The notes under the pieces are model-generated. The model ran no database searches, was not told where the DNA came from, and saw only the letters and a program-made list of their open reading frames with translations. From contig NZ_FORV01000002.1 of assembly GCF_900114095.1 (NCBI RefSeq), forward strand, positions 310,001-374,000: a stretch of DNA of 64,000 nt. Reading direction: 5' to 3'. This stretch comes from Sphingomonas sp. NFR04. Its GTDB lineage: Bacteria > Pseudomonadota > Alphaproteobacteria > Sphingomonadales > Sphingomonadaceae. The translations under genes were made by a program, and so were the position numbers. Shown piece by piece: positions 20,560 through 30,900 of this stretch; the stretch's first letter is position 1, and the number at the start of each line of letters is the position of its first letter.

Positions 20560-21462
20560 ATGCGCATCGTCTTCATGGGAACCCCCGATTTCGCCGTACC
20601 GGTGCTCGACGCCCTGGTGGAAGCCGGGCACGACATCGCCGCCGCCTACAGCCAGCCGCCCCGCCCCGGCGGCCGGCGCGGCAAGGTGCTGACCCCTTCC
20701 CCGGTCCATGCCCGCGCCGATGCGTTGGGGATCGAGGTACGCACCCCGCTCAGCCTCAAGGGCGCGGAGGAGCAGGCGGCGCTGGCGGCGCTCGAGGCCG
20801 ATGTCGCGGTGGTCGCGGCCTATGGCCTGATCCTGCCCAAGGCAGTGCTGGCGGCGCCGCGGCTGGGGTGCCTCAACGTCCATGGCTCGCTGCTCCCCCG
20901 CTGGCGCGGCGCGGCGCCGATCGAGCGGGCGATCCTTGCGGGGGATGCGGAGACCGGCGTTGGCATCATGCAGATGGAGGCGGGACTCGATACTGGCCCG
21001 GTGCGACTGGAGGGCCGCACCCCGATCGACCGCAAAACCGCCGGCGAGCTGCGCGCCGAGCTGAGCGCGACGGGCGCGCGACTGATGGTGGAGGTGCTGG
21101 CGGACTTCGAGCGCCACCCTGCGGTGCCGCAACCGGAAGACGGCATCACCTATGCGTCCAAGATCGAAAAGGCCGAGGCGCGGCTCGATTTCACCCGCAG
21201 CGCAGTGGAGGTCGAGCGGGCGGTGCGCGCGTTCAACCCCGCGCCTGGCGCCTTCTTCGAACTGAACGGCGAGCGCTTCCGCGTCCATGCCGCCGAACTG
21301 GTCGACGCGACCGGCCCCGCGGGCACCGTGAGCGACGACCTGCTGATCCATTGCGGCGAAGGCGCGATCCGCCCGACATCCGTCCAGCGCGCCGGCCGCG
21401 GCGTGATGACCGTGGCCGAACTGCTGCGCGGCTTCCCCATCCCCGCAGGAACGCAGCTTTGA
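20560..21462 (+). CDS. fmt: Methionyl-tRNA formyltransferase
   Basis: A 300-residue formyltransferase. The protein opens [19 protein letters not shown] and has the hallmark [20 protein letters not shown], whose Asn-His with a later Asp form the active site, and [16 protein letters not shown]; the C-terminal OB-like domain begins near residue 205. It formylates Met-tRNA for initiation. Two ATGs in a row exist (20557, 20560); the purine run just upstream leaves better spacing for the second. It overlaps truA by four bases. Confidence 0.97.
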   Translation: MRIVFMGTPDFAVPVLDALVEAGHDIAAAYSQPPRPGGRRGKVLTPSPVHARADALGIEVRTPLSLKGAEEQAALAALEADVAVVAAYGLILPKAVLAAPRLGCLNVHGSLLPRWRGAAPIERAILAGDAETGVGIMQMEAGLDTGPVRLEGRTPIDRKTAGELRAELSATGARLMVEVLADFERHPAVPQPEDGITYASKIEKAEARLDFTRSAVEVERAVRAFNPAPGAFFELNGERFRVHAAELVDATGPAGTVSDDLLIHCGEGAIRPTSVQRAGRGVMTVAELLRGFPIPAGTQL

Positions 21463-22205
21463 CGCGCTTTGCCCTGACGGTGGAGTTCGACGGCCGCCCC
21501 TTCATGGGCTGGCAGCGACAGGACCACGGCCCCAGCGTCCAGCAGACGATCGAGGACGCCGCCTATGCCGTGACCGGGGAGGACGCAGTGGTTCATGCCG
21601 CCGGCCGCACCGATGCTGGCGTGCACGGGTTGGCGATGCGCGCGCATGTCGACATCGCCAAGCCGATAGCGCCCTTCCGGCTGATGGAAGCGCTCAACGC
21701 CCGCATGCGGCCTCACCCCGTGGCAATTTTGGCCTGCGAGGAAGTCGCCGAGGATTGGCACGCGCGTTTTTCGTGCCTTAGCCGGCATTATGAATATCGG
21801 ATTGTAACGCGTCGGGCACCGCTGACCTGGGAAAAGGGCCTCGCCTGGCGCTTATCCGAACCGCTGGACGTGCCCGCGATGCAGGCCGGGGCGGCCTTCC
21901 TGGTAGGCCGCCACGACTTCACCACCTTCCGCTCGGCGCATTGTCAGGCCGATAGCCCTGTGCGCACCCTCGATCGGCTGGACGTGGTGCAGGCGGGCGA
22001 CCGGATCAGCGTGTTCGCTTCGGCACGGTCGTTCCTGCACCATCAAGTGCGCTCGATGGTCGGCTGCCTGTCGCTGGTCGGCCAATGCAAATGGGCGCCG
22101 GAGGATGTGCGCGAGGCGCTGGAGGCGTGCGACCGGACGAGGCTGGGACTCAACGCCCCGCCCGATGGCCTGTTTTTCTTGAGGGCAGAATATCCTAGCG
22201 CGTGA
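21459..22205 (+). CDS. truA: tRNA pseudouridine synthase A (positions 38-40)
   Basis: A 248-residue TruA. It has [12 protein letters not shown], the catalytic aspartate in [34 protein letters not shown] and [14 protein letters not shown]. It isomerises uridines in the anticodon arm of tRNAs. The start is a TTG at 21459 that overlaps the fmt stop (TTGA), with AGGA about nine bases before it; the frame upstream is a shadow of fmt. Its 3' end overlaps the convergent methyltransferase gene by 11 bases. Confidence 0.96.
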   Translation: MTRFALTVEFDGRPFMGWQRQDHGPSVQQTIEDAAYAVTGEDAVVHAAGRTDAGVHGLAMRAHVDIAKPIAPFRLMEALNARMRPHPVAILACEEVAEDWHARFSCLSRHYEYRIVTRRAPLTWEKGLAWRLSEPLDVPAMQAGAAFLVGRHDFTTFRSAHCQADSPVRTLDRLDVVQAGDRISVFASARSFLHHQVRSMVGCLSLVGQCKWAPEDVREALEACDRTRLGLNAPPDGLFFLRAEYPSA

Positions 22206-23391
22206 ACTTAGCCGCCAGCTCGACATGGGTGGACCAGCGAAACTGCCCCACGGGCTGCACCCATTCGAGCCGATAGCCACCCTTGCACAAGATCTCCGCA
22301 TCGCGCGCGAAGGTGCTCGGATTACAGGAAACATAGGCCAGAATCGGCGACTTGGAACCGGCGAGTTCACCCACCTGCTCGCGCGCACCCGCGCGTGGCG
22401 GATCAAGCACCACCGCATCAAACCGGTCCAACTCGGCGGTAGTGAGCGGCCGACGGAACAAGTCGCGATGATCGCCGAACACCTGGCGGACGGCCGCGCT
22501 CGCTGCCGCCTTCAGCGACAGGATCGCGTCGCGTGCGGCCTCGCCGGCATAGACCCGCGCCTGCTCCAGCGCGAAGGTAAAGGTGCCTAGCCCGGCGAAC
22601 AGGTCCGCAACGGTTCCCGCCTCGCCCACGATCTCGCGGACTGCCGCCGCGAGCGCCGCTTCGCCCTCGGGCGTGGCTTGGAGGAAGCTGCCGCTCGGCA
22701 GCGGCACCGCGACGCCGCCCAGCGTGATCGTCACCGGCAGCGGCTCCCAGCGCGCGGCGGGCCCGAAGCCTTCGTCGATGGCGAAGCGGGCAAGCTTTTC
22801 AGCTTCGGCAAAGGCGGTGATCGCCTCGGCTGCCTCTAGCCCCTGCGGGTCGATCCCCTCGACGAGCACGTCCCGCCCTTGGTCGCTCAGCGCCAGATGG
22901 ACGTTCACCCGCCGCGCATCGGGCAGCAGCGTCGCGAACAGCCGCCGCAGCGGCCCGAGCAGCGCGAACAGCTCGGGCGCGAGCACATGGCATTCGGTCA
23001 AATCGATCAGCTTGTGGCTGCCTGCCTCGGTAAAGCCGATCCGCACCTGCTTGCCGCGTCGTTCGGCATGGAGCGTCGCCCGGCGGCGCGTGCGCGGGGG
23101 CGAGAGCAAGGGCGTGCGGATCTCCGTTTCCAGTCCCTGGGCTGCCAGCGCGGTCCGCACGCGCTCGGCGAGGAAGTGGCTCCACGCAGCATCGTCGAGA
23201 TGCTGGAGCTGGCAGCCGCCGCAGCTCGGGAAATGGCGGCAGGGCGGTGTCTGGTGGTGCGGGCCGAAGCGGATGGCACCATCCTCGCCGACCCAGTCGC
23301 CGGGCGCGGTGAGCGGGAAATGCCGGCCGTCGCTGGTCACCCCATCGCCCCGCGCCGCGACCCGCACCACTTCCACTTCGCTCACAGACAT
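22195..23391 (-). CDS. RumA/RlmD-like 23S rRNA (uracil-5) methyltransferase
   Basis: A 398-residue class I methyltransferase of the TrmA/RlmC/RlmD group. It has an iron-sulfur-type cysteine cluster [10 protein letters not shown] near residue 60, the S-adenosylmethionine site [15 protein letters not shown], and the catalytic cysteine in [13 protein letters not shown] near the C terminus. It most likely makes 5-methyluridine in 23S rRNA; the exact position cannot be assigned. I prefer the ATG at 23391 (MSVSEVEVV) over a GTG nine bases upstream. The start lies inside the end of nnr, and the stop lies inside the end of truA. Confidence 0.9.
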   Translation of the reverse strand: MSVSEVEVVRVAARGDGVTSDGRHFPLTAPGDWVGEDGAIRFGPHHQTPPCRHFPSCGGCQLQHLDDAAWSHFLAERVRTALAAQGLETEIRTPLLSPPRTRRRATLHAERRGKQVRIGFTEAGSHKLIDLTECHVLAPELFALLGPLRRLFATLLPDARRVNVHLALSDQGRDVLVEGIDPQGLEAAEAITAFAEAEKLARFAIDEGFGPAARWEPLPVTITLGGVAVPLPSGSFLQATPEGEAALAAAVREIVGEAGTVADLFAGLGTFTFALEQARVYAGEAARDAILSLKAAASAAVRQVFGDHRDLFRRPLTTAELDRFDAVVLDPPRAGAREQVGELAGSKSPILAYVSCNPSTFARDAEILCKGGYRLEWVQPVGQFRWSTHVELAAKFTR

Positions 23392-24785
23392 TCCGAACAC
23401 GCTTTTGCCAGTTGAGCGACGAGCTGATCGGCGAAAAAAGCCGGCCCTGCAAGCTGCGCCGCGCGGCCGTGGAGCCAGACGGCTGCCGCCGCCGGATCGA
23501 CCCCGCTGCCGCCCTGCCCGATCTGCGCCCCGAGCACGCCCGCGAGTACGTCGCCGGTGCCTGCCGTCGAGAGCCAGGGCGAGGCGCCGGCCAACACGCG
23601 AACGCTGCCGTCAGGACCCGCGATTACCGTGTCCCCGCCCTTGTGGATCACCGTCGCGCCGCTCGCGGCCGCCGCCTGCAGCGTGCGGTCGATCTTGCTG
23701 CCCTCACCGCTGAACATCCGGTCGAACTCGCCCCCGTGAGGCGTGATCCACACCGGCGCCTCGCGCGCGGCCAGCGTCGCCGCCGCTCCGGTTCCAAGCA
23801 GGCTCAGCGCGTCCCCATCCAGCACCAGCGGCTTGTCGGCGGCGAGCCCTGCCCGCAGGAATGCCTCGGCACGACGGTCGCGACCGAGGCCGGGGCCCAG
23901 CACGATAGCATCGATGCGGTCGCTGGCGAGGAAATCGGCGAGGTCGTCGGCGTCGTCGATGGTCCGGCGGACCAGCGCGTCGGGTGCAGGCCCCGCCGGC
24001 TCCGGCCCCGCGAGCATCACGTAACCCGCGCCGCTTGCCATCGCCGCCCGAGCCGCCAGCCGACCTGCGCCCGGCATCGCGCCTTCCACCACCGCAACCA
24101 GTCCGCGGCTATATTTGTGGCTCTGCGGTCCCGGCGTCTCCAGCTGCGGGCGACCAACGGTGTGCCAGGCGGAATCGATCGGGATACCGATATCGGCGAG
24201 CAGCACATGGCCGCAGCGCGACAGCCCGTCGCCGAGCACATGCACCGGCTTGAGCGCGCCAAGCGCCACGGTGGCGTTCACGCCGCGCGGCGCGCCCAGC
24301 TCGTCGCCGCTGTCGGTGTCCATGCCAGACGGCAGATCGATCGCGAGGGTGAAGTCCGCCCCGCGCACCAGTTCGCCCAGCACGGCGGCAATGCTGCGTT
24401 CCAGTGGGCGGGTAACGCCGATCCCGAACAGCCCGTCGATCACCACCGGCCGCACGGGCGCGCCGTAGAGCGAGGTGGTCGGCCCGGTCCAGCGCGCGTG
24501 CATCCGCTCGGCCGCGCCGGGCTTGGGCGCGCCCGAAGCGGCGACCAGCACGTCGAGGTCGGCCTCGCGCAAAAGCCGAGCAACTACATAGGCATCGCCG
24601 CCATTATTGCCGGGGCCTGCGAGCACCAGCGCCGGCCGCCCCATGGCAAAACGCACCGCCTCGCGGGCTACCGCGGCACCGGCGCGCTCCATCAGTTCGT
24701 CCTGGGAAACGCCGCGCGCGAAGACCGCCTCCTCGGCGGCTCGCATTGCGTCGGCAGTGAGGATGGGGGCGCCGGGCGGGATCAT
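23382..24785 (-). CDS. nnr: Bifunctional NAD(P)H-hydrate epimerase/dehydratase
   Basis: A 467-residue fusion. The N-terminal YjeF epimerase (1-200) has AGPGNNGGDAYVVARLL and DGLFGIGVTRPLE; the C-terminal ADP-dependent dehydratase has LGPGLGRDRRAEAF, LVLDGDALSLL, WITPHGGEFDRMF and STAGTGDVLAGVLGAQIGQG. Together they repair the hydrated forms of NADH and NADPH. The real start is the ATG at 24785 ([14 protein letters not shown]), which overlaps the stop of the preceding lipoprotein gene; sequence further upstream in frame is a shadow. Confidence 0.96.
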   Translation of the reverse strand: MIPPGAPILTADAMRAAEEAVFARGVSQDELMERAGAAVAREAVRFAMGRPALVLAGPGNNGGDAYVVARLLREADLDVLVAASGAPKPGAAERMHARWTGPTTSLYGAPVRPVVIDGLFGIGVTRPLERSIAAVLGELVRGADFTLAIDLPSGMDTDSGDELGAPRGVNATVALGALKPVHVLGDGLSRCGHVLLADIGIPIDSAWHTVGRPQLETPGPQSHKYSRGLVAVVEGAMPGAGRLAARAAMASGAGYVMLAGPEPAGPAPDALVRRTIDDADDLADFLASDRIDAIVLGPGLGRDRRAEAFLRAGLAADKPLVLDGDALSLLGTGAAATLAAREAPVWITPHGGEFDRMFSGEGSKIDRTLQAAAASGATVIHKGGDTVIAGPDGSVRVLAGASPWLSTAGTGDVLAGVLGAQIGQGGSGVDPAAAAVWLHGRAAQLAGPAFFADQLVAQLAKACSECL

Positions 24786-25120
24786 GGTCCCGCTGTAACG
24801 CCCTTGCCCGCAAGGCGATAGCGCATCCCGCCGATCGTTACTTCGGTTGCGTTCGCGGCGTGGGTCACGGTCGCGACCTCGGCACCGTCCGCCGCGGTGA
24901 TCACATTGCCCTGAACCTGCAGCCGCCGGAAACCGCCATCCGGGTGGTGCAGGATCAGCACCGCACCGTCGCGCTCCACGGTGCAGACCGGCAGCAGCGT
25001 CTCGCCGACCGGACCGCACGCGACCGTCTCGCCCGCTTGTGCAGCGGGCTGCGACACCGGATCGGCACCGCAGCCCGCCACAAGCAGCAACGCGAGGAGA
25101 CTAGATGTCCGCGTAGACAT
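24782..25120 (-). CDS. Small putative lipoprotein
   Basis: A 112-residue protein with a lipoprotein signal: [17 protein letters not shown], lipobox LVAGC with Cys17 as the lipidated residue. The mature part has two further cysteines ([13 protein letters not shown]) and a beta-rich pattern ([35 protein letters not shown]), so it may be a small periplasmic-facing beta domain. I do not recognise the family. It starts inside the end of ilvD (20-base overlap) and its stop overlaps the nnr start, so it sits in the same transcript. Confidence 0.75.
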   Translation of the reverse strand: MSTRTSSLLALLLVAGCGADPVSQPAAQAGETVACGPVGETLLPVCTVERDGAVLILHHPDGGFRRLQVQGNVITAADGAEVATVTHAANATEVTIGGMRYRLAGKGVTAGP

Positions 25121-26822
25121 GGCGCTCGGCCTTGGCGCCGGGGTGCGTCACCGCGCCCTGATAGGCCGGGCCGACATTCTGCGAATAGCGGTAGAGCGCG
25201 CCCGACTGATAGTCGTTCACCCGCGGCTGCCAGCGGGCGCGGCGCTCGGCCAGCACGTCCTCGGGCACGTCGAGGTCGATCGTACCCGCCTCGGCATCGA
25301 TGCGGATCGTGTCGCCATCCTCGACCAGCGCGATCGGGCCGCCCTCGGCCGCCTCGGGGCCGACATGGCCGATGCAGAAGCCGCGGGTGCCGCCCGAGAA
25401 GCGGCCGTCGGTGATCAGCGCCACCTTCTCGCCCATGCCGAGGCCGTAGAGCGCCGCGGTGGTCGACAGCATCTCGCGCATGCCCGGACCGCCCTTCGGC
25501 CCTTCATAGCGGATGATGATGACTTCGCCTTCGTTGATCTGGCGATGCTCCACCGCCTGGAAGGCATCCTCCTCGCAGTCGAACACCCGCGCCGGGCCGG
25601 TGAACTGCAGCCGGTGCATGCCCGCGACTTTCACGATCGCGCCTTCGGGTGCCAGCGAGCCGCGCAGGCCGACGACGCCGCCCGTCGGGGTGATCGGCGT
25701 CTTCACGTCGTAGATCACCTTCTGGTCGGGGTTCCAGGTGACCTGGTCGATATTCTCGCCCAGCGTCTTGCCCGTCACGGTCATGCAACTGCCGTCGAGC
25801 AGGCCGTTGGTAAGCATCGTCTTCATCAGCATGTAGACGCCGCCCGCCGCGTGCATATCCTTGGCGACATACTTCCCACCTGGCTTCAGGTCGGCGATAT
25901 AAGGCGTTGATTTGAAAGCCTCGGCAACATCGTGCAGGTCGAACTCGATACCTGCTTCATTGGCCATCGCCGGCAGGTGCAGCGCCGCGTTGGTCGAGCC
26001 GCCGGTTGCCGCCACGACGCGCGCGGCGTTGATGAAGGCCGCGCGCGTCGCGATGTCGCGCGGGCGCAGATTCATCTCGAGCAGGTTCATCACCTGGTGC
26101 CCCGCCGCGATCGCGATCTCTTCACGGCTCTTGTACGGAGCAGGCACCATATTGCTGTTCGGCAAGGACAATCCCATTGCCTCGCCGACGCACGCCATGG
26201 TGTTGGCAGTGAACTGGCCGCCGCAGGCGCCGTGGCCCGGGCAGGCGACCTTCTCGAGCGCGGTGAGGTCCTTGAGCGGGCAGTTGCCGGCGGCGAACTT
26301 GCCCACCGCTTCGAACACGTCGACCACGGTGACGTCGCGGTCCTCGAACCGGCCCGGCAGGATCGAGCCGCCATAGACGAAGATCGAGGGAATATTGAGG
26401 CGAAGCATCGCCATCATCATGCCCGGCAGCGACTTGTCGCAGCCGGCGAACGCCACCAGCGCGTCATAGCAATGGCCGCGCACGCTGAGCTCGACCGAAT
26501 CCGCGATCACCTCGCGGCTGACCAGCGAGGACTTCATCCCCTGATGGCCCATGGCAATGCCGTCGGTCACCGTGATGGTGTTGAACCGGCGCGGCATGCC
26601 GCCATTGGCGATCACGCCTTGACGGGCGGCATCGGCCTGGAAATCGAGGGTGGTGTTGCACGGCGCGCTGTCATTGCCGGCGCTCGCCACGGCGACGAAC
26701 GGCTTGGCGATATCCTCCTCGGGAATCCCCATGGCATAGTAATAGCTGCGGTGAGGCGCACGCTCGGGCCCCACGGAAACGTGGCGGCTGGGGAGCTTGG
26801 ATTTGTCGAATCGGTTGGTCAT
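25101..26822 (-). CDS. ilvD: Dihydroxy-acid dehydratase
   Basis: A 573-residue IlvD of the shorter class. It has [35 protein letters not shown] (cluster cysteines), [37 protein letters not shown] and a [15 protein letters not shown] terminus. It dehydrates dihydroxyisovalerate and dihydroxymethylvalerate in branched-chain amino acid synthesis and needs an Fe-S cluster. The ATG at 26822 begins [16 protein letters not shown], the standard family N terminus; the 80 upstream in-frame codons are not part of it. Confidence 0.97.
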   Translation of the reverse strand: MTNRFDKSKLPSRHVSVGPERAPHRSYYYAMGIPEEDIAKPFVAVASAGNDSAPCNTTLDFQADAARQGVIANGGMPRRFNTITVTDGIAMGHQGMKSSLVSREVIADSVELSVRGHCYDALVAFAGCDKSLPGMMMAMLRLNIPSIFVYGGSILPGRFEDRDVTVVDVFEAVGKFAAGNCPLKDLTALEKVACPGHGACGGQFTANTMACVGEAMGLSLPNSNMVPAPYKSREEIAIAAGHQVMNLLEMNLRPRDIATRAAFINAARVVAATGGSTNAALHLPAMANEAGIEFDLHDVAEAFKSTPYIADLKPGGKYVAKDMHAAGGVYMLMKTMLTNGLLDGSCMTVTGKTLGENIDQVTWNPDQKVIYDVKTPITPTGGVVGLRGSLAPEGAIVKVAGMHRLQFTGPARVFDCEEDAFQAVEHRQINEGEVIIIRYEGPKGGPGMREMLSTTAALYGLGMGEKVALITDGRFSGGTRGFCIGHVGPEAAEGGPIALVEDGDTIRIDAEAGTIDLDVPEDVLAERRARWQPRVNDYQSGALYRYSQNVGPAYQGAVTHPGAKAERHVYADI

Positions 26823-26833
26823 GGCGCGCAAGC

Positions 26834-27565
26834 CTATGTCGCGGTAACCCCCTTTGACGCAAGAGTGTTGCGCAGAAAAAGCGTAAGTTGCTGGAGACGC
26901 TCGACCCATCGCTCGACGCCTGCCGTGTCCCGGATCAGGTCGTTGCGGATCTCGATCGCGATCGAGGGGATGCCTTGGGCCTCGGCATGGCGGTTCAGCG
27001 TCGCATTGAGCAGGCGACCCGAATAGGGCTCGTTGTCGCCGGTGAGGCAGCCCTGCGCGCGGAGCCACTCGACCGCCGGACGGGCAGCGCGCGTGTCCCG
27101 ATTGTAGAGGATGCCGATCTCCCAGGGCCGCGGCGTGCCGCCATGTTCGAGACAGGGCGTGAAGCTGTGGATCGACAGGATCAGCGATGGCCGCTGGCGT
27201 CGGACCTGATCACGGAGCAGGCGGTGATAGGGCGCGTGGAAGCGGGCGATGCGCGCGGTTCGGTCGGCGGTCTCGTTGCCGGGGATCGCATGGCCGTCGC
27301 TGCGATGGGGGATCAGGCCGATATGATCGGGCTCGCGGTGGAGGTCGATCACCAGCCGCGACACGGTGGCCAGGATCGCCGGGGCATCGAGCCGGGCGGC
27401 GAGCGCGCGGGTCACGGCCGCGGCACCGATATCGACGCCGATATGCAGCTCGAGCAGCGCCGGGTCGATGCCGAGATCGATATCGGCGGGCACCGCATTC
27501 GAGGCGTGGTCGCACAGCAGCAGCACGTCCTGCGCGCTGCCAGACAGGATCTCGGCGACGCTCAT
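26834..27565 (-). CDS. N-formylglutamate amidohydrolase family protein
   Basis: A 243-residue hydrolase with family motifs [11 protein letters not shown] (metal-binding Asp-His), [29 protein letters not shown] and [10 protein letters not shown]. The family deformylates N-formylglutamate in histidine breakdown (HutG), but many single copies, as here, stand outside hut operons and may have another acyl-amino-acid substrate. It starts four bases inside the end of the crotonase gene and ends 11 bases before ilvD. Confidence 0.87.
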   Translation of the reverse strand: MSVAEILSGSAQDVLLLCDHASNAVPADIDLGIDPALLELHIGVDIGAAAVTRALAARLDAPAILATVSRLVIDLHREPDHIGLIPHRSDGHAIPGNETADRTARIARFHAPYHRLLRDQVRRQRPSLILSIHSFTPCLEHGGTPRPWEIGILYNRDTRAARPAVEWLRAQGCLTGDNEPYSGRLLNATLNRHAEAQGIPSIAIEIRNDLIRDTAGVERWVERLQQLTLFLRNTLASKGVTAT

Positions 27566-28296
27566 GCGAACACCGGCCGCCGGCGGGCGTGGAAGGCGGC
27601 AAGCCCCTCCGCCAGTTCGTCGCCGCCGAACGCGGCTTCGAAGGCGGCATCGAGCGCAGCGTCGTCCGGATTGCGCAGCGCGCGCTTCAGCTGGCGAACG
27701 ACGGCGGGGGCATTCTCGGCGATGCGCTGGGCCAGCGCGACGGCTGCGGCGCCAGCATCGGGCGCGCGGCGCTCGACCAGACCGATCCGCGCGGCCGCAT
27801 CGGCGTCGATGGCTTCTCCGGTGAAGAGCAGCTCGCTCGCCCGCCCCTGCCCGACCTGTGCTGCCAGTCGGGCGACGTCCTCGCGGGGATAGCCGAGCCC
27901 GAGGCGTGCGGGCGTCACCGCGAACTGGGCACCGTCCCCGGCAAGCCGCACGTCCGCGGCGAGAACCAGCGCCACAGCCGCGCCGAAGCAGCCGCCATCC
28001 ACTGCAGCGAGCACCGGCATCGGGAGCGCTGCCAGCGCCTCGATCCCGGCGCGCATCGCGAGGCGGAAGCGGGTGCGGGCGGCAGGATCATTTTGCAGCT
28101 GCGGAAACTCGCCGATATCCGCGCCGGCCGAGAAGATGCCGGGCATATCCGAGCGGAGGATCACGGCCCGGGCAGCTTTCAGGCCGGTGGTGGCGGCGGC
28201 GAGCTGTTCCCAGCCGGCGATCGGCACCGCATTGCGCGCCGATCCGCGTGCGAGCGCGATCGTGGCGATCGGCCCATCCCAACGAACTTCGATCAT
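27562..28296 (-). CDS. Crotonase-superfamily protein (enoyl-CoA hydratase/isomerase-like)
   Basis: A 244-residue crotonase fold: oxyanion-hole segments around FSAGADIGEF and VDGGCFGAAVALVLAADVRL are present, and the C terminus is helical. Against classic hydratases (GGGCELAMMCD and QPEINLG), the two catalytic glutamates align with Ala in FGAAVAL and Pro in VTPARLG, so true hydratase activity is doubtful. It may act as an isomerase, hydrolase or other CoA-ester enzyme. The ATG at 28296 begins MIEVRWDGPIATIAL; the open frame upstream is non-coding. Confidence 0.85.
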   Translation of the reverse strand: MIEVRWDGPIATIALARGSARNAVPIAGWEQLAAATTGLKAARAVILRSDMPGIFSAGADIGEFPQLQNDPAARTRFRLAMRAGIEALAALPMPVLAAVDGGCFGAAVALVLAADVRLAGDGAQFAVTPARLGLGYPREDVARLAAQVGQGRASELLFTGEAIDADAAARIGLVERRAPDAGAAAVALAQRIAENAPAVVRQLKRALRNPDDAALDAAFEAAFGGDELAEGLAAFHARRRPVFA

Positions 28297-28456
28297 GGAG
28301 CGGCTGTGCCCGATCCGCGTGCCCAAGTCACGCGATGGCGCGCGGGGGGACTTCCCAGTGGGAAGCGCACCCGCGGGCCAAGGGCAGACGTTCGCGAACG
28401 CGTCAGATCCGCCGCCGACACCCTTGTCGTGAAACCGTAAAGATTCGCTTACCGGC

Positions 28457-29293
28457 TCAGCAAAGCCGGGTCGTGGCGAGCCACCATTCGGGCCGCTGCA
28501 AGGCCGCCGCCGCGGCATCCCGCGCGGCGTCGGACTCGAACAGCGCGAAGCAGGTCGCGCCCGAGCCCGACATCCGCGCGAGCAGCACGCCCGGCTGCGC
28601 GGCGAGCGCCGCCAGCACCGCGTCGATCGCAGGCGCGATGGCGCGCGCGGGTGGCTCGAGGTCGTTGCGCCCGGCCCGAGCTACGGCGAGCAGGTCGCCC
28701 TCGCCGATCGGGCCGTGATCGATGCCGTCCCAGGCCTTGAACACCGCCGCCGTCGAGACACCCACGCCGGGGTTCACCAGCAGCGTCGGCGTACCTGCCA
28801 GCCCCTCCAGAGGCTCCAACTGCTCGCCGCGCCCCCTGCCCAGCGCCGTGCGGCCGAGCAGGCAGGCGGGCACGTCCGATCCCAGCGCATCGGCGATCGC
28901 GAACAGCTTCGGATCGGCGAGATCCACGCCGTGCAGCGCGGCCAGAGCGCGAAGCGTCGCCGCCGCGTCCGCCGAGCCGCCGCCGATCCCCGACGCCACC
29001 GGCAAATGCTTCTCCAGCTCGATCGCATGTGCACCGCCGCCGAACGCCGCTCGGAACCGTGCCGCCGCCCGCATGACGAGATTGTCCCCCTCGCCCGCCA
29101 GCACGGCCGCGAACGGACCGATCAACGTGAAGCTATCGGTTTCCGCCGGGGTGACGCGCACGATATCGCCATGCTCGACAAAGGCGAACAGCGTCTCCAG
29201 TTCGTGATAGCCATCGGCGCGGCGATGGCGGACGTGGAGCGCGAGGTTGAGCTTGGCGCGCGCGGGCTCGGTGACGGTGCGAAGGTCTTGCAT
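28457..29293 (-). CDS. ispE: 4-diphosphocytidyl-2-C-methyl-D-erythritol kinase
   Basis: A 278-residue GHMP kinase. It opens with EPARAKLNLALHVRHRRADGYHEL, has the ATP-binding loop PVASGIGGGSADAAATL, GSDVPACLLGRTALG and the C-terminal LARMSGSGATCFALFE. It phosphorylates CDP-methylerythritol in the non-mevalonate isoprenoid pathway. The ATG at 29293 gives the standard N terminus; codons further upstream are shadow. It begins 20 bases after the stop of the TPR gene on the same strand. Confidence 0.96.
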   Translation of the reverse strand: MQDLRTVTEPARAKLNLALHVRHRRADGYHELETLFAFVEHGDIVRVTPAETDSFTLIGPFAAVLAGEGDNLVMRAAARFRAAFGGGAHAIELEKHLPVASGIGGGSADAAATLRALAALHGVDLADPKLFAIADALGSDVPACLLGRTALGRGRGEQLEPLEGLAGTPTLLVNPGVGVSTAAVFKAWDGIDHGPIGEGDLLAVARAGRNDLEPPARAIAPAIDAVLAALAAQPGVLLARMSGSGATCFALFESDAARDAAAAALQRPEWWLATTRLC

Positions 29294-29313
29294 CGCCACC
29301 GCCCCTAGCGCGA

Positions 29314-30900
29314 TCAGGAGGCGGCCGTCAGCCCCTCTCGCAGCTTGCGCGCGATCCGCTCGGCATCGGCAGGCGCCGCATGGATCGCCGCAGCCCGCCA
29401 GGCATAGCGCGCCTCGAACTGCCGGCCGAGCCGCCAATAGGCGTCGCCCAGATGCTCGTTGGCGGCGGTCCCCGCCGGATCGCTGCGCGCCGCCGCTTCG
29501 AGCAGCGCCGCGCCGCGCGCGAGCTCGCCCTGGCGGACATAGGCCCAGCCGAGCGCATCGGCGACTTCGGCGTCCTCGGGCGCGATCTTCCGCGCGCGCT
29601 CCAGCAGGCGCAGCGCCTCGGCACCGTCGCCGCCATGGGAGATCAGCGCGGTACCCAGCGTCCGCAGCATCTCGGCGCGGTTCGGCGCGAGTTCGGCGGC
29701 CTTGCGCAGCTCGGGCAGCGCCTGGTCCCAGCGCCCGGCCTGTTCCAATGCCAGTCCGTAATCGAGGTGGAGATCGGCGCTGCCTTCGCCGCCGCGCCGC
29801 AGCGCCTCGGCATAGACCCGCGCCGCGGCATCGTGGCGCCCCGTGTCGGTGAGGATCTGGGCATAGCGCTCCACCTCCAGCGGGGTTGCGCTACGGTCCT
29901 CGGCGAGCGCCTTGGCATCGGCAAGCGCGGCATCGGCGTGTCCAGCATCGCGCAGCACGGCGACGCGTATCCCCGCGGCGCGGCGGGCGAAAGGGCTGTC
30001 CTTGGGGATCGCCGCCAGTGTCTGCAGCGCGAGATCGGGGGCCCCTGCACCGTTGATCGCCTCGGCCAGCAGGATTCGCGCGCGGGTCTCGGCAGGGTCG
30101 AGGATCAGCGCACAGCGGGCGAGCACGATGGTCAGCGTCGCCATCCGGTCGCCGCCGAGGTCGCTCGCCATCGCACGGAACATGCGCGACAGGGCATAGG
30201 CGATCGTTACCGGCTGCGGGGCGCCGAGCGTGCGCGCGACCGCCTCCAGCTCAGGGCCGCCACCTTCGAGCAGGAAACGCGCGCCCTCACGTCCGCGCAC
30301 GGTAGCGAGATCGATGCGGGCATCGGCATCGCCGTCGCCGGCCAGCGTCGCAATCGCGCCCAGCGCAGCGGAGTCGTCCTTGCCCTGCGCCATCAGCATC
30401 AGCGCGCGCTGTGGGGCGGCATAACGTCGGGCGAGCGCGCCCATGTCGAGGCTGTCGATCACCGCGACGCCGTCCAGCCCGCGCGCCTGGGCGAGCCAGG
30501 CGGTGAAGATCGGCATCAGGAAGTCGAACGGGGTGCCCTTAAGCCGCTTGACGGCATCGGCGGCGCCCGTCTGGTTGCCCGCGGCGAGCGCCACGGCCAT
30601 GTCGACCAGCGCCGTGTCGGGCGGCGCGACGCCGGCCTTCTCCATCACCGCCGCTGCACGGTTGGCAAGTGCCATGTCGCCCACCATCAGCGCCTGGCGA
30701 TAGGCGCGCAGCGCGATCACCGGATCGTCCGGGGTCGCCGCCAGTGCGCGACCATAGCCTTGCGCGGCGACTCCCGCCGCGCCCGCCGCATCGGCGGCAC
30801 GGGCGCGGACATAGTCGGTCAGGTCCGCGGTCTGCGCCGCCGCCGGGCCCGCCAGCAGCAGCGCAAGACCAAGGCTACATGTTCGGATAATTGGGGCCAC
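29314..30900 (-). CDS. Periplasmic tetratricopeptide-repeat protein
   Basis: A 528-residue helical repeat protein with a signal peptide (TCSLGLALLLAGPAAAQ). TPR-like units run through the C-terminal half, for example YGLALEQAGRWDQALPELRK, ELAPNRAEMLRTLGTALISH, GWAYVRQGELARGAALLEAA and HLGDAYWRLGRQFEARYAW. TPR arrays bind partner proteins; the partner is unknown, but the protein is likely in the periplasm. The start is a GTG at 30900 with AGAAGG upstream, inside the last codons of the ETF-QO gene, so the two are coupled. Confidence 0.82.
   Translation of the reverse strand: MAPIIRTCSLGLALLLAGPAAAQTADLTDYVRARAADAAGAAGVAAQGYGRALAATPDDPVIALRAYRQALMVGDMALANRAAAVMEKAGVAPPDTALVDMAVALAAGNQTGAADAVKRLKGTPFDFLMPIFTAWLAQARGLDGVAVIDSLDMGALARRYAAPQRALMLMAQGKDDSAALGAIATLAGDGDADARIDLATVRGREGARFLLEGGGPELEAVARTLGAPQPVTIAYALSRMFRAMASDLGGDRMATLTIVLARCALILDPAETRARILLAEAINGAGAPDLALQTLAAIPKDSPFARRAAGIRVAVLRDAGHADAALADAKALAEDRSATPLEVERYAQILTDTGRHDAAARVYAEALRRGGEGSADLHLDYGLALEQAGRWDQALPELRKAAELAPNRAEMLRTLGTALISHGGDGAEALRLLERARKIAPEDAEVADALGWAYVRQGELARGAALLEAAARSDPAGTAANEHLGDAYWRLGRQFEARYAWRAAAIHAAPADAERIARKLREGLTAAS

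Noticed and set aside
20868..21458. Possible fusion protein joining fmt-region sequence to truA
   Set aside because: The truA frame is merely open upstream; the fmt product lies in another frame and truA has its own TTG start at the fmt stop.
28345..28370. Palindrome CTTCCCAGTGGGAAG between ispE and the crotonase gene
   Set aside because: Short, isolated, with no conserved operator pattern that I know and no T-run; not enough to call a site.
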